Shown here in pieces: positions 27,136 to 34,564 of a stretch of DNA of 64,000 bases. The DNA comes from CAVQJU01 sp963712905 (GTDB lineage: Bacteria; Acidobacteriota; Vicinamibacteria; Vicinamibacterales; CAVVIG01): assembly GCA_963712905.1 (NCBI GenBank), contig CAVQJU010000010.1:248001-312000 (forward strand), written 5' to 3'. The position numbers were made by a program, and so were the translations under genes. Within the stretch, counting starts at the first letter, position 1; every line of letters begins with the position of its first letter. A model generated the notes under the pieces. The model was not told where the DNA came from, did not search any database, and saw nothing but the letters and a program-made list of their open reading frames with translations.

Positions 27136-28473
27136 TCAGGCGCCGCGCATGGCGGCGTTCAATGCCGCGCAGGCGTCCTTCTCTTCCTGGCTCCAGTACC
27201 TGACGTGCGACAGTGGAGTCCTGCCCGGGCCGCTCGAGGCAGGCACCTCGACATCCCTTACGCCGTCTCCGAACAAACCCGCCAGCGGTCCGCCGACGAA
27301 GTCGGAGGCGAAATGGATATTGGTCCACCTGGTACATGCAAACAGCGCGGCATGGTGGAGGAGGCTCTTCGACCTGGTCCACGTCCCATCGGGAAGCTGG
27401 TATTCGGGGGCGAGGAACCCGATGTCGCGTGCGTCCTCGAGTTGCGGCGGGCAGGTGGGCATCTCGCGGCTCCGCCGCCGGTCGGCCCACGGATAGGCTG
27501 AATCGGCCATCAGGAAGTCCGCATATGTCAGGGGGCTTCCGAGGGTGATCAGGTCCGTCACCTTCCAGGGCATGCCGAGACGCTTCTCCTCCAGATGCAG
27601 CGCGCCCTGGAGCGTACGAAATTCCTCCATCGGGCCGGCCGATCCGCGCAGGTCTGCCAGGCGCTTTGACATCGCGTCGTACCAGGGCTGATCGCGAACG
27701 GCCGGCTTGTTGTGAATCCAGTGCACCTGCTGCCAGAAATTGGTGAGGATGTCGTACGCGATCACGCTGCCCAGGCTGTGTCCGACGATCACGATCCGGT
27801 CGTACCGCCGAAGTGGATCCTCGTGGAGCTTCCTGAGCACCTCGACTCCGGCGGATCGAATGGCCTGGCGAATCCCGATGTTCTCGGGCGCGGGCCGCAG
27901 ATAGCGCGCCGCATCACCGACGTGCGACAGAGCCAGCCGGCGGGCGACGAAGCGCGCGACCCACAAGGCGACGGCCAGGAAGCCGGCGCTCGCGACCACC
28001 TTGATTCCATCGCCGCGTGAAAGCTGGACAAACGCTACCGCGAGAGCCGCCAGCACGAGAACCCAGCTGGTAGTCCACAGCGGCCGAAGGCGCTGCGGCA
28101 CCTCGGACCATCGGCGCAGGAGCATCACCGTGATCCAGTCTCCCACGTGACCGAGCGTCGTCCCCTGCATGAGATGCGCCCAGTACAGCTCGTAGAAGTC
28201 CGTCGAGACGCCGGTCAGCGAGCGGTCCGCCGACATGCGCCGCATTTCCATGACCGAGGACACCCGGTCGGGCTTGCTGAAGACGTGAGCGTCGGGGCCG
28301 ACCGCCTCGGGGAAGAGACCCTTCAGGAAGTCGCGGAGCGTGTTCATCGGCTGCTGATCGCCGATGCCGTGGATGAGGAGAACGGCCTGGCGGTTGACCT
28401 CACGCCCGGGCGATTGGCCCAGTTCGTCCTCGGTGAGCGCCGGCGTCGAAACGTCAGACATGTCCGACGTCAC
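27136..28473 (-). CDS. Alpha/beta hydrolase with membrane segments
   Basis: A 445-residue protein. QAVLLIHGIGDQQPMNTLRD gives the oxyanion strand and IVIVGHSLGSVIAYDIL the nucleophile elbow (serine in GHSLG). Between them are two hydrophobic segments (TTSWVLVLAALAVAFVQLSR and VVASAGFLAVALWVARFVA), so the enzyme is probably tied to the inner membrane. DLITLGSPLTYADFLM and HFASDFVGG are later core motifs. It resembles lipase/PGAP1-like hydrolases; the substrate is unknown. A 35-codon reading frame with a strong ribosome site ends seven bases upstream. Confidence 0.7.
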   Translation of the reverse strand: MTSDMSDVSTPALTEDELGQSPGREVNRQAVLLIHGIGDQQPMNTLRDFLKGLFPEAVGPDAHVFSKPDRVSSVMEMRRMSADRSLTGVSTDFYELYWAHLMQGTTLGHVGDWITVMLLRRWSEVPQRLRPLWTTSWVLVLAALAVAFVQLSRGDGIKVVASAGFLAVALWVARFVARRLALSHVGDAARYLRPAPENIGIRQAIRSAGVEVLRKLHEDPLRRYDRIVIVGHSLGSVIAYDILTNFWQQVHWIHNKPAVRDQPWYDAMSKRLADLRGSAGPMEEFRTLQGALHLEEKRLGMPWKVTDLITLGSPLTYADFLMADSAYPWADRRRSREMPTCPPQLEDARDIGFLAPEYQLPDGTWTRSKSLLHHAALFACTRWTNIHFASDFVGGPLAGLFGDGVRDVEVPASSGPGRTPLSHVRYWSQEEKDACAALNAAMRGA

Positions 28474-28480
28474 AGGCGGT

Positions 28481-28588
28481 CTAATGTCCGCGCGTCAACG
28501 CCGGAAGCAGCGGCTTTCGATCCGGCGGCAGGTGCTGAGTTGATGTCGGGGGGCAATGGCGCCTCAGGATCAGGGGTCGGATGCTCAT
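28481..28588 (-). CDS. Possible 35-residue leader peptide
   Basis: MSIRPLILRRHCPPTSTQHL then PPDRKPLLPALTRGH. GGAGGAG lies six bases before the ATG, one of the strongest ribosome sites in the window, and the stop is seven bases before the hydrolase start. The peptide is Pro- and Arg-rich, a composition that can stall ribosomes. I know no relative, so this rests on the ribosome site and position. Confidence 0.4.
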   Translation of the reverse strand: MSIRPLILRRHCPPTSTQHLPPDRKPLLPALTRGH

Positions 28589-28635
28589 GCACTCTCCTCC
28601 GGAAACGGCGATGCTAGGTGATTGACCACACCACG

Positions 28636-29481
28636 TCAAGGCGCGACGAGCCCCGGCCTGCCGCGAAGCAGGTCGTCGATATCGCCGATGGACTCGTTGA
28701 GGCGATTGATCTTCTGCGCCAGCTCGCGGATCTCGGATTCGGCGCGGCGGTTGACCGCGTAATCGAGCTCGCCCCTCAGCCGATCCTTGGTGTCCTGCCG
28801 GTTCTGACTCATCATGATCACCGGCGCCTGGAGCGCGGCGAGCATCGAGAGAAACAGGTTGAGCAGAATGAACGGATACGGATCCCACGCGGACCGCTTC
28901 AACACGACGTTGACGGCTGTATAGGCCACCAGGCCCAGGAGAAACGTGATGATGAACGTCCAGGAACCGCCGAAGCCGGCAACCGCGTCGGCGATGCGCT
29001 CGCCGAACGTCGCTTGGCTTTCGATCATTTCGTTGGGATTCCTGGAGGCCCGCACCCGCACGAGCTGCTGCGTGTTGTGAACCTGCCGTCCGAGCACCGT
29101 CAGCATGTCCATGCCGGCGTGCGGCTTCTGCTGCAGCAGCGCGAAAATGTCACCCCGGTCCACCTTCAGGCAGAGCGTGTCGTCGACGGCGACCGCGTTG
29201 GTCTGGTGCGGCGTCTGTTCGAGCATCGACGCGAGGCCGAAGAACTCGCCGATTCCAGGCTGAGACACCAGGACATCCTGGTGATCGTCGTCTATCGTGG
29301 TCACCTGCACGGCCCCGGACACGACGACGTAAGCGTGACCGGCCGGGTCGTTCAGCCGGTAGACGCGCTGACGGGCCCTGAAGTTCTCCATCTCGACCTG
29401 TTCGGCGAGCACCGCCAGCTCCTCGTCGTCCAGCAGCGCGAACAGCGGCACGTGTCTGAGAATCTCGAGATCGCACGCCAT
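28636..29481 (-). CDS. Cyclic-nucleotide-binding domain fused to DUF1003 membrane protein
   Basis: A 281-residue protein. Residues 1 to about 125 form a cNMP-type barrel (ILRHVPLFALLDDEELAVLA, RQRVYRLNDPAGHAYVVVSG, GIGEFFGLASMLEQTPHQ). The rest is DUF1003: TFGERIADAVAGFGGSWTFI with two spans (IITFLLGLVAYTAVNVVLK and PFILLNLFLSMLAALQAPVI), MMSQNRQDTKDRLRGELDYA and a charged C-terminus (EIRELAQKINRLNESIGDID). The soluble sensor should face the cytoplasm. No helix-turn-helix is present, so it is not a transcription factor. GTGGAGG precedes the ATG by about ten bases. Confidence 0.8.
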   Translation of the reverse strand: MACDLEILRHVPLFALLDDEELAVLAEQVEMENFRARQRVYRLNDPAGHAYVVVSGAVQVTTIDDDHQDVLVSQPGIGEFFGLASMLEQTPHQTNAVAVDDTLCLKVDRGDIFALLQQKPHAGMDMLTVLGRQVHNTQQLVRVRASRNPNEMIESQATFGERIADAVAGFGGSWTFIITFLLGLVAYTAVNVVLKRSAWDPYPFILLNLFLSMLAALQAPVIMMSQNRQDTKDRLRGELDYAVNRRAESEIRELAQKINRLNESIGDIDDLLRGRPGLVAP

Positions 29482-29692
29482 GGCTATCGCTCCTCCACAG
29501 CCGCATCACGGCCTGCGTTGTAACAGATCCGGAAAGTGAATTTGGGAGTTTACCCGCAAGGTCCGGAGCATTTCCACACGCAGCTGTTGAAAACCCTGTC
29601 GATAACCGGGCGTTACCGCGTCGTCACGGGCGGTTTTTCGAGGCGTTCAGCGTCTTGCACCGTACTGGGGCGTCGGAAGAGGTCGGCGAGTC

Positions 29693-30523
29693 TTACTTTC
29701 GAGCTCTGCCCGGAAAGTGCTCGTCGTCTTTTTCGTTTTCGAGGCAGTAGTGCTCGAACAGGTCGGTGTCCGGCAGGAGCTCTTCGACGACGCTGATGGT
29801 GATCGGCCGGGTGAAGGTCCTGGGATCGGTGATGGTAATCGTGAGATCCAGGTGGCCGTAGTCGCGGCGGCGGAATCGTTCCTCGATGCGCATCTCGGTG
29901 CTGTGGCCGGTGCCGCGCGCGTCCAGCCAGCCGCGATCGTTGAAACCTGCGGTGTCGACGACCAGCGTGTCGCCTTCCCAACGCCCGACCGAGTAGCCCT
30001 GCCAGGACGGCGATGGATCAACCGGGAGCTTCCGTCCATCGGTGAAAAACTGCCGGAAGGTCGTCTCGACTTCGTACAGCACCACGATGACGCCGGCCGA
30101 GTGAATGATCTTGAACGGCTCAGGCAGCAGATCGCCCTTGGGAACCCCGTCGGGGAGGCAGTTCAGGCTGGGGTTGAAGACGCCCGGCTGGCTGTTCCTG
30201 CGGAGCATTTCCGCGCCTTCGGCCGTCAGCGGGCGCTCGTCAGGCTTGAAGTCCGACAGGATGTCCCGGAAGTACCTGGAATTCGGCGACTCGCCGATTC
30301 CAAACAACCCGCCAGGAGCGCGCGGCTCGGCCTGCACCTGCCAGATTCCGGACAGATCGGGCTTGCCGTTCAGCCTCGGAACGGTTCCCGCCATGTTGAT
30401 CTTGCCGTCGGGCGTTCGAGGAGCCCCGGCCATCGGGTGGTTCACCCACTGGGCGCCGACGGACAGGCCGGCCGCCAGGCAGGTGATGGCGGTCACGAGA
30501 ACGGACCGGAGATGACGGCGCAC
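29693..30523 (-). CDS. Secreted protein of the PDLxGxW family
   Basis: A 276-residue exported protein. I choose the GTG at 30523, which begins VRRHLRSVLVTAITCLAAGL, a signal peptide; longer frames add sequence unlike one. TCTAAT ends six bases before this GTG and there is no ribosome site, so a leaderless mRNA is likely. The mature part has NGKPDLSGIWQVQAEPRAPG, NSQPGVFNPSLNCLPDGVPK, GRWEGDTLVVDTAGFNDRGW and EERFRRRDYGHLDLTITITD. The gene at 11192 has the same motif order. Function is not known. Confidence 0.6.
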   Translation of the reverse strand: MRRHLRSVLVTAITCLAAGLSVGAQWVNHPMAGAPRTPDGKINMAGTVPRLNGKPDLSGIWQVQAEPRAPGGLFGIGESPNSRYFRDILSDFKPDERPLTAEGAEMLRRNSQPGVFNPSLNCLPDGVPKGDLLPEPFKIIHSAGVIVVLYEVETTFRQFFTDGRKLPVDPSPSWQGYSVGRWEGDTLVVDTAGFNDRGWLDARGTGHSTEMRIEERFRRRDYGHLDLTITITDPRTFTRPITISVVEELLPDTDLFEHYCLENEKDDEHFPGRARK

Positions 30524-30685
30524 GACGCCATTAGAACATAGACTCCGGGCCCGCGGCGTCCGCGCGACCAGGATAAAAACCATTCCGCCTGCGTGTGTCA
30601 CCGCCTTTATGTTCCTCAGCATCGGCGGAGGGGACACAGGGCGGCATTGATCTGGATCAAGATCCGGCAGCGAAATCGTGGGAGT

Positions 30686-30727
30686 GGGAAGGCGTTGTGG
30701 GCGGGGGGGAAGGCGTTGTGGGCGGGG
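30686..30727. repeat. Two perfect 21-base tandem repeats in a non-coding gap
   Basis: Two copies of a G-rich unit (core GGCGTTGTGG, ending in a run of G) with period 21 lie at 30686-30706 and 30707-30727. They lie in the 30524-30886 gap of about 360 bases. The rest of the gap contains only the likely promoter for the DUF6178 gene; I see no other feature. Confidence 0.6.
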
Positions 30728-30886
30728 GGGTTGGCGAGCGCGCCGACGGATCGTTCCTGACCTGCATTCAGTATATCCCGTGCCCGTCGCAAAAAACAGA
30801 CTATCCCGGGACGCAGACCTCCTGTAGATTCACGGACCCGCCGGTTTTCGAGCGACACGATCGCACTGCTGTTTCGTGGAGGTCGA

Positions 30887-32476
30887 ATGAACGAATTCAG
30901 AAACAAGGCCGCCGCCATGTCTCTCGACTCGCGTGGCCTGCTCGACCGCATGCTGGGCGCGGCGGATCTCGCGCTCGTCGTGCCTCGATTGCCGCCCGAG
31001 GTGCTGCACCGGGTGGTTCAGCGCTGCGGGCTCGAGGATTGCGGCGAGCTCCTCGCGCTGGCGACGCCGGAGCAGCTGGCGGGCGTGCTGGACCTCGACG
31101 TGTGGCGCGCGGAGCAACCCGGACTGGACGAGCAGTTCGACGCCGATCGGTTCGGCGTGTGGATCGAGACGCTCGTGGAATCCGGCGCCGGCGCCGCTGC
31201 CGGGATAGTCGCGCGCATGGACGTCGATCTGGTGACGGCCGCGCTCGCCCACCACGCGCGGGTGTTCGATCCCGCGGCCGTTTCCTCACACATGGCCACC
31301 GACGGGCCCAGTTGCGAGGTCGGCGGTTATCTGATCGTCGCGAAGCGCACCGACTCCTGGGACGCGATCGTCGCCCTGTTGACGTCCCTCGACGCCGACC
31401 ATCCCGACCGCTTTCATCGCGTCATGCGCGGGTGCAGGGGGCTTTCGAATTCCCGGCCGGAGATCGACGGGCTGGACGACCTGCTCACGGCCCCGGAACA
31501 GGCGTCGTTCGACCTGGCGTTCCATCGCGAAAGCCGACGAGAGCAGCTCGGATACGTGACGCCGGCCCAGGCTCGCGCGTTTCTCCGGATGTCGCGAGAG
31601 CTGCGCCTCGGGCACGACACGCCGCCGCCGGAAAGCCCGGTCGCCCGCGCGTATTTCCGGGCCATCGAACGAACAGAAGCGGCGGAAACGAGTGGCGGGC
31701 CCGCGGCCGCGGCTGTCGGCGAGGTCCTTGAAGTCCTGCTGGAGGCCGGCGTCCTGCCGCAACCGCCACGAGCGTTGCTCGAGGGCTCGCGCGGCGAAGC
31801 GCCGCGGAACGCCCGAATCGAGCGGCATATGCAGTTCCTGCGCGAGGCCGATCACCTCGCCTATTCGGCCAGGACACAGGAGCTCGCCTACCTCGCGAAC
31901 GCGATCGTCGCCGGCTGCTCCCTTCAGGCACGACCGTTCACGGCTCAGGAAGCGTCCGATGCCGCCGTCGCGACCTGTAACCTTGGCCTCGAGAACTGGC
32001 CGTCGCACTGGCTCCCGCCGGCGGCGCGCCTCGCGCGGCCCGACGGCTTTGACTTCCTAGTGGGCCACGACCTCGTCGCCGTCTTCCAGGTCGGGTGGAC
32101 CGTCCTGCACGAACAGGTCTGCATGTATGCGGCGGAATACCTCGTCAGCATCCTCGCCGACCTCAGGTGTGACGACCACGAGATCCACGCCGGCCTGGAC
32201 GCGCTTAAAACGGAAATGGCGGCGCAGTGGCGGGCCGGAGCCCCGTGGGGTGCTCGCGACGCGCTGGACGTCATCACGGCGCTGGACATGCCGGCGTGGG
32301 CCGCGCTCCTCGGGCTGATTGACGAGTGCCCGGTGATCCACGCGGGCATGGCCGCCGCGCGGGATCCGCGGACGCGCGCGGTCAGCGCCTCCGCCTTCGA
32401 GTTCATTTCAGAAAACCGTCAGATCGCGTCGGTCCGCGAGTTCATGCGCACGCTGCCCGGCACGCTGCGCTCCTGA
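30887..32476 (+). CDS. DUF6178-family protein
   Basis: A 529-residue helical cytoplasmic protein. LLDRMLGAADLALVVPRLPP opens the domain, then VLHRVVQRCGLEDCGELLAL, TPEQLAGVLDLDVW, RFGVWIETLVESGAG and DLLTAPEQASFDLAFHRESR, a pattern I associate with DUF6178. The second half (LAYLANAIVAGCSLQARPFT, QVGWTVLHEQVCMYAAEYLV) is also mostly helical. No catalytic site is visible. GTGGAGGTCGA precedes the ATG, a good ribosome site. It has no close neighbours on its strand. Confidence 0.65.
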   Translation: MNEFRNKAAAMSLDSRGLLDRMLGAADLALVVPRLPPEVLHRVVQRCGLEDCGELLALATPEQLAGVLDLDVWRAEQPGLDEQFDADRFGVWIETLVESGAGAAAGIVARMDVDLVTAALAHHARVFDPAAVSSHMATDGPSCEVGGYLIVAKRTDSWDAIVALLTSLDADHPDRFHRVMRGCRGLSNSRPEIDGLDDLLTAPEQASFDLAFHRESRREQLGYVTPAQARAFLRMSRELRLGHDTPPPESPVARAYFRAIERTEAAETSGGPAAAAVGEVLEVLLEAGVLPQPPRALLEGSRGEAPRNARIERHMQFLREADHLAYSARTQELAYLANAIVAGCSLQARPFTAQEASDAAVATCNLGLENWPSHWLPPAARLARPDGFDFLVGHDLVAVFQVGWTVLHEQVCMYAAEYLVSILADLRCDDHEIHAGLDALKTEMAAQWRAGAPWGARDALDVITALDMPAWAALLGLIDECPVIHAGMAAARDPRTRAVSASAFEFISENRQIASVREFMRTLPGTLRS

Positions 32477-32501
32477 CGCCAGCCCGTTTTTTGGGACGAC
32501 C

Positions 32502-32517
32502 CGGGCGGCGCCGCCCG
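32502..32517. terminator. GC palindrome between convergent genes
   Basis: CGGGCGGCGCCGCCCG is a perfect 16-base palindrome between the DUF6178 gene and dps, which converge. A T6 run lies just upstream rather than downstream on the plus strand, so termination is possible but not textbook. Confidence 0.35.
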
Positions 32518-32523
32518 TGTTGC

Positions 32524-33114
32524 TCACACTGCGTGCGTCACCGGCGCGGGGACGACGTGTTCGGCCACGAACCACACTTGCAGCTCGTTCCGGCGAATGA
32601 CGTCGCTGACGATCAGGTCATTCGTCCCGTCGTCGCCGCTCTGCGCCGCCAGGCGAGCCATCGTCCGCGATTCCTTGATGACGATTTCGTGCGCGTGCAG
32701 CAATCGTGAAATCTGCACGGGCGCTTCTTCGCGGCCTTTCGGCGGACGCGGAACCATCGTCATCTCGGCGACGTCGTGCGCCATCGCGATGCTCACGCCG
32801 CCCAATAGCTGAATGCGCTCGGCAATCGCGTCGACGAGCTCGTTCTGCTCGCCGTAGTGCTTGTCGAACAGCAGGTGCAGCTGATAGAACGTCGGGCCCG
32901 CCACCTGCCAGTGGTGCTTCTTGTACATGTCGCGCAGCGTGATCGTGTCGGCGAGCAACTGGTTGAGGTTCTCGACGCTTTCCCGGCACGCCTTCTCCGA
33001 CAGGGCTATCGGCATCCGGATGAGGTGCCCGTACGGCTGGATCTCGGCTGCGTGTTGGTGCACCAGCGGTTCGGCGCGCTTCAGGATGGTGTCGGCATCA
33101 ACGGTTTTGGCCAT
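32524..33114 (-). CDS. Dps-family ferritin-like protein
   Basis: A 196-residue DNA-protection/iron-storage protein. The four-helix bundle begins ENLNQLLADTITLRDMYKKH and has the ferroxidase signature KKHHWQVAGPTFYQLHLLFD followed by HYGEQNELVDAIAERIQLLG; the His, Asp and Glu ligands are all present. A 30-residue N-terminal extension precedes the bundle. It lies 12 bases after an alpha/beta hydrolase gene on the same strand and probably shares the marR transcript. The likely role is oxidative stress protection. Confidence 0.85.
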   Translation of the reverse strand: MAKTVDADTILKRAEPLVHQHAAEIQPYGHLIRMPIALSEKACRESVENLNQLLADTITLRDMYKKHHWQVAGPTFYQLHLLFDKHYGEQNELVDAIAERIQLLGGVSIAMAHDVAEMTMVPRPPKGREEAPVQISRLLHAHEIVIKESRTMARLAAQSGDDGTNDLIVSDVIRRNELQVWFVAEHVVPAPVTHAV

Positions 33115-33126
33115 GTTCTGATCTCC

Positions 33127-33948
33127 TCAGGCGCGAATGAACGTTAGAAGATCCGTGTTGAGCTCGTCCTTCAGGGTTGCCGGCAGCCCGTGGGGCGCGC
33201 CCTTGTAGATCTTCAGGATCGAGTTCTTGACGATCTTCGACGCCAGGAGGGCCGAATCGGCGATCGGCACGATCTGGTCGTCGTCTCCGTGCACGATCAA
33301 CGTGGGCACGTCGAACTTCTTCAGATCCTCCGTGAGGTCGGTCTCGGAGAACACCTTGATGCAGTCGTACGCCGCTTTGAGGCCGGCCTGCATCCCCTGC
33401 CGCCAGAAGGAATCGCGCAGCCCCTGCGACACCTTCGCGCCGGGCCGGTTCGCGCCGTAGAACGGACCGCTCAGGTCCCTGAAGAACTGCGATCGATCGG
33501 CGAGCACACCGGCCCGGATCTGGTCGAACGCTTCAATCGGCAGACCTCCGGGATTGGCTGCCGTCTTCAGCATCAGCGGCGTAATCGCGCCGACCAGCAC
33601 GGCCTTGGCCACTTGCCCGGTGCCGTGGCGGCCGATATAGCGCGCGACCTCGCCGCCGCCCGTGGAGTGGCCGACGTGGATCGCGTCCTGCAAATCCAGC
33701 GTCTTCACCAACGCCGCCAGGTCGTCGGCGTACGTGTCCATGTCGTTGCCGTTCCACGGTTGGCTCGAGCGCCCGTGGCCACGGCGGTCGTGGGCAACGC
33801 AGCGATAGCCCTGGCCGGCCAGAAACATCATCTGGTCCTCCCAGGCGTCCGCACTGAGCGGCCACCCGTGGCTGAACACCACAGGCTGCCCGTTACCCCA
33901 GTCCTTGTAATAGATCCGGGTGCCGTCTCTTGTCGTGAACGTGCTCAT
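33127..33948 (-). CDS. Alpha/beta hydrolase, non-heme haloperoxidase/arylesterase type
   Basis: A 273-residue enzyme starting MSTFTTRDGTRIYYKDWGNG. VVFSHGWPLSADAWEDQMMF is the oxyanion loop, HVGHSTGGGEVARYIGRHG the nucleophile elbow (serine in GHSTG), LIVHGDDDQIVPI the aspartate region, and GAPHGL the catalytic histidine. This is the usual layout of cofactor-free chloroperoxidases and aryl esterases. The frame upstream of 33948 adds unrelated sequence, so I start at MSTF. It follows marR and precedes dps. Confidence 0.82.
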   Translation of the reverse strand: MSTFTTRDGTRIYYKDWGNGQPVVFSHGWPLSADAWEDQMMFLAGQGYRCVAHDRRGHGRSSQPWNGNDMDTYADDLAALVKTLDLQDAIHVGHSTGGGEVARYIGRHGTGQVAKAVLVGAITPLMLKTAANPGGLPIEAFDQIRAGVLADRSQFFRDLSGPFYGANRPGAKVSQGLRDSFWRQGMQAGLKAAYDCIKVFSETDLTEDLKKFDVPTLIVHGDDDQIVPIADSALLASKIVKNSILKIYKGAPHGLPATLKDELNTDLLTFIRA

Positions 33949-34077
33949 GGGGCGCTCTCTTTCGTCTGGCGGACGTGACCGGCGCGTCCGCATGAATGGC
34001 AAACAAACATCAAGGCTGAACGCGGCAGGAAGCAGCGTCAAGTAAAGAGATCGAGACAGGCGCGGCAGTTTGCGCGG

Positions 34078-34497
34078 TTATTCGAGCAGCCGGGCCAGGA
34101 TTCGCACGAGCGACCGTTGCTCGGCGACCGAGAGCCGCCGGAGGGTGGCCGGCGGTGCGGTCATGCGATCCAGCAGAAGAGTGCGGAGCCGGACCCCGGT
34201 CGGTGTCAGCTCGAGCACCTTCACCCGGCGGTCCCCTTCGGACGCGCGCCGGCGAACGAGACCGCGCGACTCGAGCCGGTCCACCAGTCCCGTCACGTTC
34301 GAGGCGTCGCAGGCGAGCGTCTCGGCCAGCTGCCCCATCGGGATCGGACGGCCCGGCTCGATGAGGTGGAGCACGTGGCACTGCGCCGGCGACAGCTGAA
34401 GCTCTGCGGCAAGCGTCGGAAGGTTCGCGCGGTGAGCGAAGAACAGCTGAGTCAGCAGCTGCCAGGCATCGCAGGCGTGCGGACTTGCGGGCTTCAT
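34078..34497 (-). CDS. MarR-family transcriptional regulator
   Basis: A 139-residue winged-helix repressor. LQLSPAQCHVLHLIEPGRPI leads into the DNA-binding helices (MGQLAETLACDASNVTGLVD) and the wing (SRGLVRRRASEGDRRVKVLE). It is divergent from lon and upstream of a hydrolase and dps on its own strand. The intergenic palindrome at 34524-34546 is the probable operator. TATACT ends eight bases before the ATG and no ribosome site is seen, so its transcript may also be leaderless. Confidence 0.85.
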   Translation of the reverse strand: MKPASPHACDAWQLLTQLFFAHRANLPTLAAELQLSPAQCHVLHLIEPGRPIPMGQLAETLACDASNVTGLVDRLESRGLVRRRASEGDRRVKVLELTPTGVRLRTLLLDRMTAPPATLRRLSVAEQRSLVRILARLLE

Positions 34498-34505
34498 CAG
34501 CCGAC

Positions 34506-34557
34506 AGTATAGTTCATTTCATAAATAGTTGACATCATCAACTATTGGGCGTAACCT
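34506..34557 (+). promoter_or_regulatory. lon/marR divergent promoters with MarR-type operator
   Basis: A perfect 9-5-9 palindrome (arms AATAGTTGA and TCAACTATT) spans 34524-34546. TTGACA (34529-34534), exactly 17 bases, TAACCT (34552-34557) forms the lon promoter, so the operator covers its -35 and most of its spacer. The -10 ends seven bases before the lon ATG. On the other strand TATACT (34506-34511) is the marR -10. Confidence 0.65.
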
Positions 34558-34564
34558 CGCTGTC

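Noticed and set aside
29536..29796. 86-codon plus-strand frame
   Set aside because: Overlaps the end of the secreted-protein gene and has no ribosome site or domain.
30686..30727. CRISPR-like repeat
   Set aside because: Only two adjoining copies with no spacers and no cas genes.
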